Shown piece after piece: positions 15,586-25,295 of a stretch of 64,000 nt of DNA. Both the position numbers and the translations under genes were made by a program. The stretch comes from Alcaligenes pakistanensis. Its GTDB lineage: Bacteria; Pseudomonadota; Gammaproteobacteria; Burkholderiales; Burkholderiaceae_B. The stretch is taken from positions 376,866 to 440,865 of the forward strand of contig NZ_BMZN01000001.1 of assembly GCF_014652815.1 (NCBI RefSeq), in the 5' to 3' direction. The notes beneath the pieces were generated by a model. The model did not search any database, was not told the DNA's origin, and worked only from the letters and a program-made list of their open reading frames with translations. How positions within the stretch are numbered: position 1 is the first letter of the stretch; each line of letters starts with the position of its first letter.

Positions 15586-17289
15586 CTATGAAACCCGTTT
15601 TTTCACTCGGGCGCGCCACGCTTTTGCGATGATAACGGTATACGCCATGGCGTTTTCAATGGCTTGGTCATCTTCGGAAAGCATCAGCAAATGCTCTCCA
15701 ATCAGCTGCCGGTCAAACCCCGAACGTATGGCCAAATCAGTCAGCTCGTCTAGACTTTTTCCCGCCTTATCGGCGAGCTTGCTTGCGGCGAGGTCGGGCT
15801 GGGTGTCAAACAAATCTCTTGTCAGCGCTGCAGGTGGGCTTGGCTTAACGCTCACTGATAATGGCACCTCGGGCACCTTACGCGGTGTCTCGGTACGTTG
15901 CGGCAGCATGTGCTCCGGCAACATCTCCCGGGGCATACTTTTAAGGGTATCACGACGCTTACACAACACCGTTTGACCAAAGTCGAGCCGATGCCATTGC
16001 CAAACCGCACCCCGGCTTTTCCCCGAGTAACACTCGCCCAGCGGTTCCATCGTGCCGATCCCGGCCAGGGCAACGCGATCCTTTACCGTACCCACAGAAT
16101 CAAGAGCGCTCTTCGGTGCCTGCCAATAGAGCAGATCTGGATACGAAAAATCATTCACCGATAAGCCCTGCGCAATCGAGGCCATGCGACGCGCCGAAGC
16201 CGTAATGTACTCTTGATCCTGGATTGGATGGGATGGCGCTTGCTGGCCGCGCCTCGCGCCCAGCAAGGCTCCCGCCATGGATCCGATGCTATCAGTGTCG
16301 CTGTTCAACACATTAACCACCTCCAACAACGCCTCGTCGATCGAACGCTCTTTAAAAAGCCAAGCCGCAACCATAGAAAACAGTACTGTTTTCAGGCCCG
16401 AGCCGCGCTCGGCATCGGTGAGCCCTTGCAAGCCCGCAACGATCGCACCATAGGACTTGCGTGAATCGTTCGTCAGTAGCTTGATGGCCGACCCCGCCGC
16501 ATCGGCCCATTCATCCGCCGTTTTGGAACTCGCCTCGTCCAGTGTCTGTCCGGTTAAGCCTTCCCATGTTGGGCGCCAAAAAGTTGACAGGTCTGGGTCC
16601 GCCGCAACAACGCCCGGAATCTTTTCAAAGATATGGGCAAAATCTACCCATAACTCGGGTTCCGGAATCTCATCGTGCAGGAATACATGAGCCAAAATTG
16701 CAGCATGGACAGCTGCACCACCGATACCGCGAAGATCACCGTGTGTGCAGACCGCATTTCGTACAACGTCTGGGAGATAGCTGTGCTCGTCTTGCAAGTT
16801 CTGCGAAGCCCAAACATGGGGCTGGATCCGCATCGCAGCGCCATTCCCTCCGCCCTTGACGTACTTGCTGCTTGCAGAATCGAAAAAATTGCTGAACCAG
16901 TTGGTCGTTTTCCCGCCGAGAGACCCCGCTGCCGCTTTGGAGCCCCGGCCTGCACCCAGGCAATAGGATAGCCAAACAGGGAGCTCTACCTTCGCGAATG
17001 ACTCGACATCAAAGAACCCCTGTGATCGAATTGCGCGGCATGTAGACAAACGTAATTGCGTGTCATCCGAGTAAACCCCTGCCGGCAACTCCACCTGAGC
17101 ACCAAATCGCCCACCCACCAAACGCCGCCACGGCACAGTGTAGGCAATCCGAGACATGCCTACACGCTGGGCAACCATGGTCGGCGAGGCCAGTTCCGTG
17201 GGAAAACCCAAAGCGTCCCCGTAGGCAGCCCATAGCGCTGAAGAAACGCATCGATCCTGGTAACTCGTGTCCACCACAGGTGTCCTCAT
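15586..17289 (-). CDS. ADP-ribosylglycohydrolase family protein with C-terminal extension
   Basis: A 567-aa protein whose first 350 residues are an ARH/DraG-type ADP-ribosylglycohydrolase. Key motifs are GDALGFPTE (24-32), YSDDTQ (73-78), GNGAAMR (148-154) and NSDTDSIGSMAGALLGA (329-345). The acidic pairs coordinate the two Mg2+ ions. These enzymes remove ADP-ribose from modified targets. About 215 further residues include a small beta-rich part (GECYSGKSRGAVWQW) and a helical tail. Its ATG overlaps the DarT-like stop by four bases. In this operon it is the likely antidote to the transferase, taking the place of the usual DarG macrodomain; that is inference. Confidence 0.85.
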   Translation of the reverse strand: MRTPVVDTSYQDRCVSSALWAAYGDALGFPTELASPTMVAQRVGMSRIAYTVPWRRLVGGRFGAQVELPAGVYSDDTQLRLSTCRAIRSQGFFDVESFAKVELPVWLSYCLGAGRGSKAAAGSLGGKTTNWFSNFFDSASSKYVKGGGNGAAMRIQPHVWASQNLQDEHSYLPDVVRNAVCTHGDLRGIGGAAVHAAILAHVFLHDEIPEPELWVDFAHIFEKIPGVVAADPDLSTFWRPTWEGLTGQTLDEASSKTADEWADAAGSAIKLLTNDSRKSYGAIVAGLQGLTDAERGSGLKTVLFSMVAAWLFKERSIDEALLEVVNVLNSDTDSIGSMAGALLGARRGQQAPSHPIQDQEYITASARRMASIAQGLSVNDFSYPDLLYWQAPKSALDSVGTVKDRVALAGIGTMEPLGECYSGKSRGAVWQWHRLDFGQTVLCKRRDTLKSMPREMLPEHMLPQRTETPRKVPEVPLSVSVKPSPPAALTRDLFDTQPDLAASKLADKAGKSLDELTDLAIRSGFDRQLIGEHLLMLSEDDQAIENAMAYTVIIAKAWRARVKKRVS

Positions 17290-17924
17290 CTAAACTCCTC
17301 AAACCTATTCGGCTCGACAATTATATCGACCTTGCGGTGGCAAACCGCGCCTATTTGTCCCGCAACCTCGTCTGCGTGAGCATCGTCGGCGACATAAATG
17401 GCCCGTAGAAATTCCGTTGACACTCCCCCAGGATAAAGTGCCTCCGCCTGCATGCAGGTTGTCATATGATTGGGTAACCCAGCTTTGCGCGCAACAACAC
17501 TTGAATGCCACTGGACAATGGACGGAGCAAAAAGCGCGTTTAGCCCTTCTGCCCCGACCGCTCGCCTGACGCCACTATACATATTATTCGTTGTCGTGAA
17601 GTGCACTCCACTATGTTCCAATATTTCAGGCGAAAAAGACAGGATGCACCACCAAATATCCTTGTCCCTATGCCAGTGCCCACTTACGTTAAAGAAGTGA
17701 GTATTTATACGGCTGATGGACAGGTTGACATAGTCGTGCCATGCCGCATCACGAGACCGGTCTTCCGCATTAACCTGAAGAATAAACTCCAACGTATTAT
17801 CTTCAGCCAATCTTTGTCTTGCCATTAATGATTGCTTCGCCAACACACCGAGACAGCCGCGATTGGTGGTGAAATGAAGCACCTCGGTAATGTTCCGGCT
17901 CAGTACAATTTCACCGACACTCAT
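17286..17924 (-). CDS. DarT-like (DUF4433) ADP-ribosyltransferase
   Basis: A 212-aa protein with the layout of DarT, the enzyme that ADP-ribosylates bases in single-stranded DNA. It shows the N-terminal HFTTNRGCLGVLAKQSL segment (His17) as in the NAD-binding start of DarT, DYVNLSISR (64-72, Arg72 placed like the DarT arginine) and QAEALYP (159-165, Glu161 where DarT has its catalytic RQAEF glutamate). Length is normal for the family. It is joined by ATGA overlaps to a helicase upstream and an ADP-ribosylglycohydrolase downstream, so its toxicity is probably controlled by those partners. Target base and activity are not proven. Confidence 0.75.
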   Translation of the reverse strand: MSVGEIVLSRNITEVLHFTTNRGCLGVLAKQSLMARQRLAEDNTLEFILQVNAEDRSRDAAWHDYVNLSISRINTHFFNVSGHWHRDKDIWWCILSFSPEILEHSGVHFTTTNNMYSGVRRAVGAEGLNALFAPSIVQWHSSVVARKAGLPNHMTTCMQAEALYPGGVSTEFLRAIYVADDAHADEVAGQIGAVCHRKVDIIVEPNRFEEFR

Positions 17925-19339
17925 AACCGCACAGCCTCATATGTACCGTCTTGAAAGAAATTCGCAACCACCGGCTTGTCATCTGGCCTAAAACCGATAA
18001 TCACCGATTTCCGAGCTCTGCCCACGCCCATAGCGACCAATCGTCTAAAGTGCGCGAGCCGCTCATCGTCCGTAATCTCAAGGCTTTCACCCTCCACGGG
18101 TAAAACCTCGCCGTCCAGCCCTAATAGAAAAACGTAGTCAAACTCCAGCCCCTTGGCTGAATGCAAGGTGCTCAACGCGATATTCTCGGGTCCCTGTGGC
18201 CACTCCGATTCGCGGGCAATCGAAACATAGTCAAGGCCGGCACGCTCCAGCTCACCCCGCAAATATTTGAACCATCCCCCCCCTTTCGCGTGCAGAAAGG
18301 CGACCGACTCCGTGTCTAAGTCAACATGGTCATTAATAAACTGAATGACATAACTGGCCTGGGCCGAGTACTTCCCCTCAACAACCTTCGGCAACTCACC
18401 CTCTGTTGTTGCGCTTTCAAAGCGAGGCAAACTTCCGTCGTCATCCAGAGTGATGCCGTGCATAATTCCGGCGGCGAAGCGCGCTATTTGCTTCGTGTTG
18501 CGATAGTTGTTTTCTAGCCGATGGCTGGTTTCAGGACGAATAACGAGACCGACCTCCGCCCAGCTGAAGTTCTTGGCGTAAATGCGTTGTGCAGAGTCCA
18601 ATACGAAGGTGACGGTATGATCCTTAGATAGTTGGTTCATCAGGCCGCGCACCTCATTAGCTGAGAAATCCTGCGCCTCATCCACGACCACCACGTCGTA
18701 TTCCACGAATCTATTGAAAGCTAGATTGACTGCGAGATCATTCCAATCATGCATGCCGTGATCCTCCTTATATTTCGCATAAGGGCGAATCACCTGGTTT
18801 AGCAGTGTCTCCCGAGTCGGACGCTCCATGCGAGGCGTCACGCCCCTGCCGTCGCGCCGCGCAGTCAGATAGTCGTCAAGATTTGCAGGCGGGAAGCGTC
18901 CTAGCACGTACGCGACCTCATCGAGCAAAAAGTCGGAGGCCAAGCCCAGTTTTGCGAGCGTGGCGAGCGTGATTATTTTTTGTTCCCTATCCACCTTGGA
19001 AAGAATGGGTGGAGCACCGGAAAGCTCCCTCGCCCAGCTAGAGAACGTAAAAATATCGAGCGTCAACATGGCATCGTCTGGAAGCTGCTTTCGCGCTAAC
19101 TCCTCGATATAGCCTCTAAGCGTCCTATTAAAAGTCAGAACCAATACTTTTACCGGCTCAGTGGTTTTTTGGCGCTGCGCTCGTGCGAGATAGGTCGCTA
19201 CAGCCGATTGAAGCTTTAAAAGCGCTGTTGTGGTCTTGCCGCTACCGGCAGCCCCTCGGATAACTTCTACGCCATGCCGAATCCGTGAAAACAACGCCAG
19301 CTGTTCAGGGGTCGGCTTTACGTTCATTAATGCCTTCAT
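17921..19339 (-). CDS. UvrD/Rep-like SF1 helicase of the DarT-like operon
   Basis: A 472-aa compact superfamily 1A helicase: a Q-motif-like TPEQ near the N-terminus, Walker A GAAGSGKTT, Walker B VVVDEAQD, a motif IV-like region, and the late motif STLHSAKGLEFDYV with VGRAR near the end. It is shorter than UvrD (about 720 aa). I prefer the ATG at 19339, preceded by GAGG, over an ATG at 19372 that lacks a ribosome site. Its stop overlaps the DarT-like ATG by four bases. It may expose or sense single-stranded DNA for the transferase; this is a hypothesis from operon structure. Confidence 0.8.
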   Translation of the reverse strand: MKALMNVKPTPEQLALFSRIRHGVEVIRGAAGSGKTTTALLKLQSAVATYLARAQRQKTTEPVKVLVLTFNRTLRGYIEELARKQLPDDAMLTLDIFTFSSWARELSGAPPILSKVDREQKIITLATLAKLGLASDFLLDEVAYVLGRFPPANLDDYLTARRDGRGVTPRMERPTRETLLNQVIRPYAKYKEDHGMHDWNDLAVNLAFNRFVEYDVVVVDEAQDFSANEVRGLMNQLSKDHTVTFVLDSAQRIYAKNFSWAEVGLVIRPETSHRLENNYRNTKQIARFAAGIMHGITLDDDGSLPRFESATTEGELPKVVEGKYSAQASYVIQFINDHVDLDTESVAFLHAKGGGWFKYLRGELERAGLDYVSIARESEWPQGPENIALSTLHSAKGLEFDYVFLLGLDGEVLPVEGESLEITDDERLAHFRRLVAMGVGRARKSVIIGFRPDDKPVVANFFQDGTYEAVRL

Positions 19340-19372
19340 GCACTCTGCCTCGCTGTAACGATCAATGTGCAT

Positions 19373-20080
19373 GATCGTAACGGTAAGATTTACTTTTTAC
19401 AAACAGGCATGTTTTGCAAAAAATCCACAAGCGCAGGTTTACCTTTATGCCTTGAACATGGGCCACATATCAAACAGAGGCATTCGAAGTGTGGGCAAAA
19501 CAGGCAGCACGCTATGCTGAAGGAATGGAGAAGTAAACCAGCCACAAATGTTGGCCCTCAAGCCTGGGAGTTTTTCCAAGATTGCGAGCCAGGTAGAGTT
19601 TCGTTACAGTGGTGCGGCATTAAGCATCATTCGGAGCCTGTATGGCCGCTATCGTAGGCACGCCTTCCGACACCCGGAAGGCGTTAATTCGCAGAACTGG
19701 CTGGACTGCTACCGCCAAAACTTTCCGTACTAAGTACTAAAAGAGACGCCGAAGGCTGGGCGCGCCGTACTGACGATGAAATGGTACGCGGCGTTTACAT
19801 CCTACGCACTCCTGCTGAGTGGATACCGGGTTGAGGCGGCACCACAGCGTTATCTACGTGAAGTGCTCCCCACCAAGCATCCCTTTGACCGGAATGGAGA
19901 ACATAACAGATAAAAGCGCGAGCACCGATCGAGCGCCATGTTTGGCTGGATAATGGGAATCGCATTGGAAACCCGGTGTTGTCTATTAAGAACCGCTTAA
20001 TGCGCCTCTCAAACTGGAAGCCGCATCGGTGGATGACTTGCTCGCTCGACGGAGACCAAGCTAATCGCCGCTGTAATATT
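19373..20080 (+). other. About 700 bases without a supportable gene
   Basis: The stretch between the helicase operon and the MFS remnant holds only short frames on both strands that lack ribosome sites and recognisable domains. It probably contains the promoter of the minus-strand helicase operon at its left end and scrambled remains of older genes at its right end. Confidence 0.5.
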
Positions 20081-20489
20081 TTATGACATACGTTCAATAA
20101 CCATCAACGCGGCGCCTCCCCATTCCCCACCGATACCGACTCCCTGAATGATGCGCAGCAAGATCAACGCGATCGGAGCCCAGATTCCAATTTGCTCATA
20201 GGTAGGCAGCAAACCAATCGCAAACGTGCCTCCACCCATCAAAAACATCGTCAACACCAGCATTGATTTGCGGCCAACACGATCACCAAAACGCCCTAAC
20301 ACCACCCCACCCAAAGGGCGTGCAAAAAAGCCTACGGCAAACGAACCCAGTGCGGCTAAGGTCCCCATCAGCGGATCCAAACCTGGAAAAAAACTTGTTG
20401 AATACCAATGCTACCGCCGTGCCATACAGTAGAAAGCCATACCACTCCACCGTCGTCCCAATCACGCTGGCCATCACAGCAAGTCGCAT
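20081..20489 (-). pseudogene. MFS transporter (metabolite:H+ symporter) 5' fragment, frameshifted and truncated
   Basis: Two overlapping minus-strand frames make one transporter start. The first reads ASVIGTTVEWYGFLLYGTAV up to FNKFF; the second continues DPLMGTLAALGSFAVGFFARPLGG and includes GDRVGRKSMLVLTM, the MFS loop 2-3 signature. The switch falls at a run of seven T/A near 20390, so a one-base slip explains it. The protein then ends after the WGGAALMVIER segment, at roughly helix 4 of 12. The rest of the gene is missing, most likely removed when the island was inserted. A good ribosome site (GGAGGAG) precedes the start at 20489. Confidence 0.8.
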
Positions 20490-20611
20490 GGACTTTTTCT
20501 CCTCCTGCTCCTAATGCTCCTGTGAGGAGGAGTCCCCCAGACTCTCCGCCTTAACTGAGATGCTTACTATGGTCTCCTGACTATCAGGCCCGAGACTTAT
20601 CCCGGCCTCTT

Positions 20612-20923
20612 ATGGATATACTGGATGGTCGCGTAGCTACCAGCAAGGCGGCCTACACAGCCCCAGAAACCTCCCCCTTGAAGGCCTTAGCCGAGATGAC
20701 GGTGGACTGCACTGTACGTGAGGCGCTGCTGGTCGACGAGGGAGATATCATTACCGGCGGAGGCGTCAGCCTATGCGTGGATCTAACGCTCTACTTGCTA
20801 GAACGTTTTCTAGGGCCAGAGTTGGCCGCGCGCACTGCCCACATCATGGAATACAGTGCCGCCCGAGCCGCCAATCAAGCGCGTTTGCCCAGCCTGATCA
20901 AGCCTATCCACGCCAAAAGCTAA
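20612..20923 (+). pseudogene. DJ-1/PfpI-family protein, 3' fragment
   Basis: A 103-aa frame that resembles only the C-terminal half of DJ-1/PfpI proteins of the isonitrile-hydratase/GlxA type. It starts at the LLDGR-AT region and runs through VDEGDIITGGGVSLCVDLTLYL and LAARTAHIMEYSA. The N-terminal part with the nucleophile-elbow cysteine is missing, so the protein cannot be functional as it stands. It lies beyond the broken MFS gene, between the island and kup, and a hairpin terminator follows it. Confidence 0.65.
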
Positions 20924-20928
20924 TTCTT

Positions 20929-20961
20929 AGAGCCTGCCACCTCTCGAAGGCGGCAGGCTCT
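20929..20961. terminator. Bidirectional hairpin terminator between the DJ-1 fragment and kup
   Basis: A 10-bp stem AGAGCCTGCC (20929-20938) / GGCAGGCTCT (20952-20961). It lies between two convergent genes and probably serves the minus-strand kup gene. Confidence 0.65.
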
Positions 20962-20962
20962 A

Positions 20963-22849
20963 TTACAGCTCTACCTGTATCCCCATCTCCACCACCCGAT
21001 TGGGTGGAATTTTAAAGAAGCGAGTGCTACGGCTGGCATTTCTGGCCATGAAGGCAAATAAGCGTCGACGCCAACCTAAATACCACGGCTGACGCGACTG
21101 AATCATCACTGTCTGACGCGACAGGAAATAAGAAGTCTGCATAGGCTCCAGATTCAACTCTGGATGCTCCAGCATGATCTGTTCCAGTAGCTGCGGTACA
21201 TTGGGCTCTTGTTTGAAACCCCAGGAAGCCACCGCTTGCCAACTGCCCCGGCTCAAACGCTGCAAGCTATAGCGCTCGCCAAAAGGGACGTAAGGTACAC
21301 CAGCACTGCTGACCGTCAAAAACAACACCTGCTCGTGCAAGACTTTATTGTGTTTCAGGTTATGTAATAAGGCCGGGGGCACCGAATCGGGGATGGTACT
21401 CATGAACACAGCCGTACCCGGTACACGGGTCGGGGCGTACTCCTCCAGATTCAGCAAAAACTCTTTCAAAGGCTGTTTATTCTCCAGCAGACGCTCGTGC
21501 AGGGCCGCACGTCCTTGACGCCACGTCAGCATCAGACCCAGCAAGACTATCCCCACCAGCAAGGGCAACCAACCGCCATCCAGTACTTTGAGCGCATTGG
21601 CCGAGAACAGCAGCACGTCCAGAATCAGGAAAATGCCTAAGAGCACAAGCCACGCCCAACGCTTGATTCCACTAGCGCTGCGCGGGAGAAGCACAATCGC
21701 CAACAGGCTGGTCATCAACATGGTGCCCGTCACAGCAAAACCGTAGGCATGGGCCAAACGATCCGATGAAGCAAAACTGACCACCAGAATCATCACCGCC
21801 ACACACAGCAACTGATTGACGCGCGGTAAGTAAATCTGCCCTTCTTCTTTGGCCGAGGTATGTTGAATCACCATACGCGGCCAGAAACCCAATTGCACGG
21901 CCTGACGGGTCACCGAAAAAGCACCCGAGATGACCGACTGGGAAGCAATAACGGTCGCCACGGTGGCCAGCATGACCATAGGCACCAGGGCCCAGGTCGG
22001 AGCCAGATAGAAGAAAGGATTGCGAATAGCAGTCGGATCAGAGATCAATAGCGCGCCTTGGCCGAAGTAGCACAGAACCAGACAAGGCATCACCACCATA
22101 AACCAGGCCTTACGAATCAAAGGGCGACCAAAATGCCCCATATCAGCATACAGAGCCTCGGCACCGGTCAGCGCCAACACTAAAGCGCCCAGCAGCAGAA
22201 AGGTCTGCCACGGTGCCTCGGCAATAAAGGCAATTGCCCAGCGGGGGTCCAAGGCCATCAATACTTGGGGGTGCTCAATTACGCGCCACAGGCCCAAGCC
22301 ACCCAGAACCAGAAACCACAACAGCATGATGGGGCCAAACAGCTTTCCCATAGTTCCAGTACCGTGTGACTGAATCAGGAACAAGGCCAGCAATACCCCC
22401 AGCGCCAAAGGCACTACCCAAGGGTCCAGCACGTGGGACACCATGCCTATCCCTTCCAGGGCTGAAAGCACCGAAATAGCGGGAGTGATAATACTGTCCC
22501 CGTAAAACAGGCAGGCGCCGATCAGGCCCAAGACCACAATGACTTGGCGACGTGGCCCTTGCATGCCGCGAGCAGCCAGCTCCATCAAGGCCAAGGTGCC
22601 ACCCTCTCCCTTATTGTCCAGGCGCAGCACCACGGTAACGTACTTGATAGACACCACAATAGTCAGCAGCCAAAACAACAGGGACAAAACTCCGTACACC
22701 TGCTCGGCACCGGGCTGTCCGTAGCCACTGAGCGCCACTTTCATGGTGTAGAGCGGACTGGTTCCAATATCGCCGTACACCACGCCTAAAGCGCCCATCA
22801 ATAAGGCGGCCTGAGCCGCTTTTTTAGGGTTTTCTGTTGCTGTGTTCAA
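20963..22849 (-). CDS. kup: Low-affinity potassium uptake protein Kup
   Basis: A 628-aa KUP/HAK/KT-family K+:H+ symporter of the inner membrane. The family's GVVYGDIGTSPLYT motif is at residues about 22-36. About twelve hydrophobic helices follow, and a soluble C-terminal domain of roughly 170 residues ends in VVEMGIQVEL. Length is normal. A histidine kinase gene ends four bases upstream of its ATG, so kup may be read together with the two-component system 22853-24712, an arrangement worth noting for regulation. Confidence 0.96.
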   Translation of the reverse strand: MNTATENPKKAAQAALLMGALGVVYGDIGTSPLYTMKVALSGYGQPGAEQVYGVLSLLFWLLTIVVSIKYVTVVLRLDNKGEGGTLALMELAARGMQGPRRQVIVVLGLIGACLFYGDSIITPAISVLSALEGIGMVSHVLDPWVVPLALGVLLALFLIQSHGTGTMGKLFGPIMLLWFLVLGGLGLWRVIEHPQVLMALDPRWAIAFIAEAPWQTFLLLGALVLALTGAEALYADMGHFGRPLIRKAWFMVVMPCLVLCYFGQGALLISDPTAIRNPFFYLAPTWALVPMVMLATVATVIASQSVISGAFSVTRQAVQLGFWPRMVIQHTSAKEEGQIYLPRVNQLLCVAVMILVVSFASSDRLAHAYGFAVTGTMLMTSLLAIVLLPRSASGIKRWAWLVLLGIFLILDVLLFSANALKVLDGGWLPLLVGIVLLGLMLTWRQGRAALHERLLENKQPLKEFLLNLEEYAPTRVPGTAVFMSTIPDSVPPALLHNLKHNKVLHEQVLFLTVSSAGVPYVPFGERYSLQRLSRGSWQAVASWGFKQEPNVPQLLEQIMLEHPELNLEPMQTSYFLSRQTVMIQSRQPWYLGWRRRLFAFMARNASRSTRFFKIPPNRVVEMGIQVEL

Positions 22850-22852
22850 GGC

Positions 22853-23992
22853 TTAATTTCCACTCAAAGAATCGTGCCGGGTCAAACGCGCACCAATACG
22901 CGGACCAGGAAAAACTATCGTGACGCGGGTACCGGGAAAATCAGGACGACTCATCAAACTCCACCACGCGCCATGCGCACGAGCGATTTCCTGCACAATG
23001 GCCAAACCTAAACCTGAACCCCCAGCCTGAGCGCCGGGAGAGCGATAAAACGCCTCAAAGACCCGTTGCTGCTCGCTGGACTCAATACCCGGACCGTGAT
23101 CCTCCACCGACAAGGACGGCGGGTTACTGGCAACCCGCAACACAATCCGATCTGTTCCCTGACCATAGCGCAGCGCATTATCCATCAAGTTCGATAGCAG
23201 CTCGCGCAAGAGCACCGGCGCAGCATCAATCCAGACGGGTTTCTCGGGTGCTAGCAAATGGATTTCCGCACCATGTTGGCGAGCCTGCAAAAACCAGTCA
23301 CCGCCCTCCTCGCGCGTCCATTCGCACAGGTCCAGGCGTACAAAACTGTCTTTAATATTCGTATCTGCATCAGTCCGCGCCAGCACCAACAACTGCTGCC
23401 CCAAGCGAATCATGCGGTCCGATACGCTTTTAATCCGCTCGGCCCGCTGTCGGATATCATCCGGCAAGGGTCTTGCCAGCATCAGTTCGGATTCCAGCTG
23501 CAAACCCGTCAAAGGCGTACGCAATTGGTGGGCGGCATGACCGATAAAGCGTTTTTGCGCCTGCAGCGTATCACGCTGACGTTCCAGCAATTCGTTAAAG
23601 TGCTCCACCAAAGGCACAATCTCAGCAGGCAAGGCGCTGGCATCCAGACATTCAAAATCATCATCGGCTCGATTACGGATTTGCTGCGACAAATCATCAA
23701 TAGGCGCCAACTGAGAACGAATCCCTGACAGCAACACCCAGGCAATCAGGCTGACTAGCAGCACTTGGCTAAGCGCCATCGTCCAGAAAATATCGCGCAG
23801 CAGCCAGTCTTCCAGGCTCATGCGGCGGGTCAGCACCCAGGTGACGCTCAAATCGAGCACGACCAGAATGGAAATAGGGGGAAACAAACGGCCCATCAGC
23901 TTGCGGGCCAAAGAACCGGGAGCAAGAAAGCGCTCCAGCCAGCCTCGCAACAAGGAGGTTTTTAGGGCTGGAGAAAGATGCTGATCGGGCAT
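22853..23992 (-). CDS. Sensor histidine kinase
   Basis: A 379-aa membrane sensor kinase of the TctE/QseC class. Two N-terminal hydrophobic helices (about residues 35-55 and 72-92) enclose only a very short periplasmic loop. Then come a HAMP-like linker, the H-box FIGHAAHQLRTPL (about 148-160), an N-box NLMDNALRYG and G-boxes DHGPGI and GGSGLGLAIV. The tiny sensory loop suggests it senses something within the membrane or cytoplasm. The response regulator gene lies 39 bases upstream and kup begins four bases downstream. The stimulus is unknown. Confidence 0.9.
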   Translation of the reverse strand: MPDQHLSPALKTSLLRGWLERFLAPGSLARKLMGRLFPPISILVVLDLSVTWVLTRRMSLEDWLLRDIFWTMALSQVLLVSLIAWVLLSGIRSQLAPIDDLSQQIRNRADDDFECLDASALPAEIVPLVEHFNELLERQRDTLQAQKRFIGHAAHQLRTPLTGLQLESELMLARPLPDDIRQRAERIKSVSDRMIRLGQQLLVLARTDADTNIKDSFVRLDLCEWTREEGGDWFLQARQHGAEIHLLAPEKPVWIDAAPVLLRELLSNLMDNALRYGQGTDRIVLRVASNPPSLSVEDHGPGIESSEQQRVFEAFYRSPGAQAGGSGLGLAIVQEIARAHGAWWSLMSRPDFPGTRVTIVFPGPRIGARLTRHDSLSGN

Positions 23993-24031
23993 GGTTGACC
24001 TAAGGGTTCAGGCAGCGGGCATGGGCTGCCG

Positions 24032-24712
24032 TTATGCTCCGGCCACGCTCTCCACATCGAGCAAATAGCCAAAGCCGCGCACAGTCTGAATAACAGCCCC
24101 GGTGCCTTCCAGGCGCTTGCGCAAACGATACACGTAGACTTCGACCGCATTGTCGCTGAAATCTGCGTCCCAGGCCGACAAGGAGTTGATAATTTGCTGC
24201 TTGGTGACCACTCGGCCTGCCCGCATCATCAACATTTCTAGTACAGACAGCTCGCGCACCGACAAGGTCACACGTTGACCGGCGCAACGCAGTTCGCGGC
24301 CGATGGTATCAAAACTAAGTGGGCCCACATCAATCACGGGCTGAACCTGTCCACTACGGCGGCGACCAAACACGCGCACCCGCGCAGCCAGCTCCGATAG
24401 ATCAAACGGTTTGATCAGGTAATCGTCAGCACCCGCATCCAGGCCCCCAACACGATCATCCACGCCATCACGGGCAGTAAGAATCAACACGGGAATGGCA
24501 TTACCTTGCCGGCGCAATTGGCGCAGCACATCCAGGCCACTGATACCGGGCAGATTCAAATCCAACAGCAGAAGATCGTAGACCTGGGCTGTCAGCTCTT
24601 TCAAGGCACTCTCGCCTTCCTGGAGCCAATCAACGGCGTAACCCTGATCATTTAGAAACTCTTGCAGTGCGGCGCCGAGTATGGCGTCGTCTTCGATAAC
24701 TAGTACACGCAT
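24032..24712 (-). CDS. OmpR-family response regulator
   Basis: A 226-aa protein with a receiver domain (residues 1-115; DLNLPGISG holds the phosphorylated Asp near residue 51) and an OmpR/PhoB winged-helix DNA-binding domain (about 130-220; SDNAVEVYVYRLRKRLEG is the recognition-helix area). It is most like the TctD/QseB group. It is the first gene of a unit with the sensor kinase and possibly kup. Confidence 0.92.
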   Translation of the reverse strand: MRVLVIEDDAILGAALQEFLNDQGYAVDWLQEGESALKELTAQVYDLLLLDLNLPGISGLDVLRQLRRQGNAIPVLILTARDGVDDRVGGLDAGADDYLIKPFDLSELAARVRVFGRRRSGQVQPVIDVGPLSFDTIGRELRCAGQRVTLSVRELSVLEMLMMRAGRVVTKQQIINSLSAWDADFSDNAVEVYVYRLRKRLEGTGAVIQTVRGFGYLLDVESVAGA

Positions 24713-24733
24713 TTGAACGATTTTATTACGAAA

Positions 24734-24771
24734 CTGGCCCCTCGCGTTGCTGATGCAAAGCGAGGGGCCAG
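24734..24771 (-). terminator. Terminator of the tonB-exbB-exbD unit
   Basis: A 12-bp stem CTGGCCCCTCGC (24734-24745) / GCGAGGGGCCAG (24760-24771) downstream of exbD. On the minus strand it is followed by TTTCGTAATAAAA. Confidence 0.7.
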
Positions 24772-24795
24772 AAAAAACAACACGGTCTACGCAGA

Positions 24796-25293
<498 letters not shown>

Positions 25294-25295
25294 GA

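Noticed and set aside
19367-19657. 96-aa plus-strand frame with Cys/His-rich start
   Set aside because: No ribosome site, overlaps the start of the helicase gene on the other strand, and the second half has no protein-like conservation pattern that I recognise.
19795-20097. 100-aa minus-strand frame next to the MFS remnant
   Set aside because: It begins inside the truncated transporter frame and has no domain or ribosome site; probably chance.
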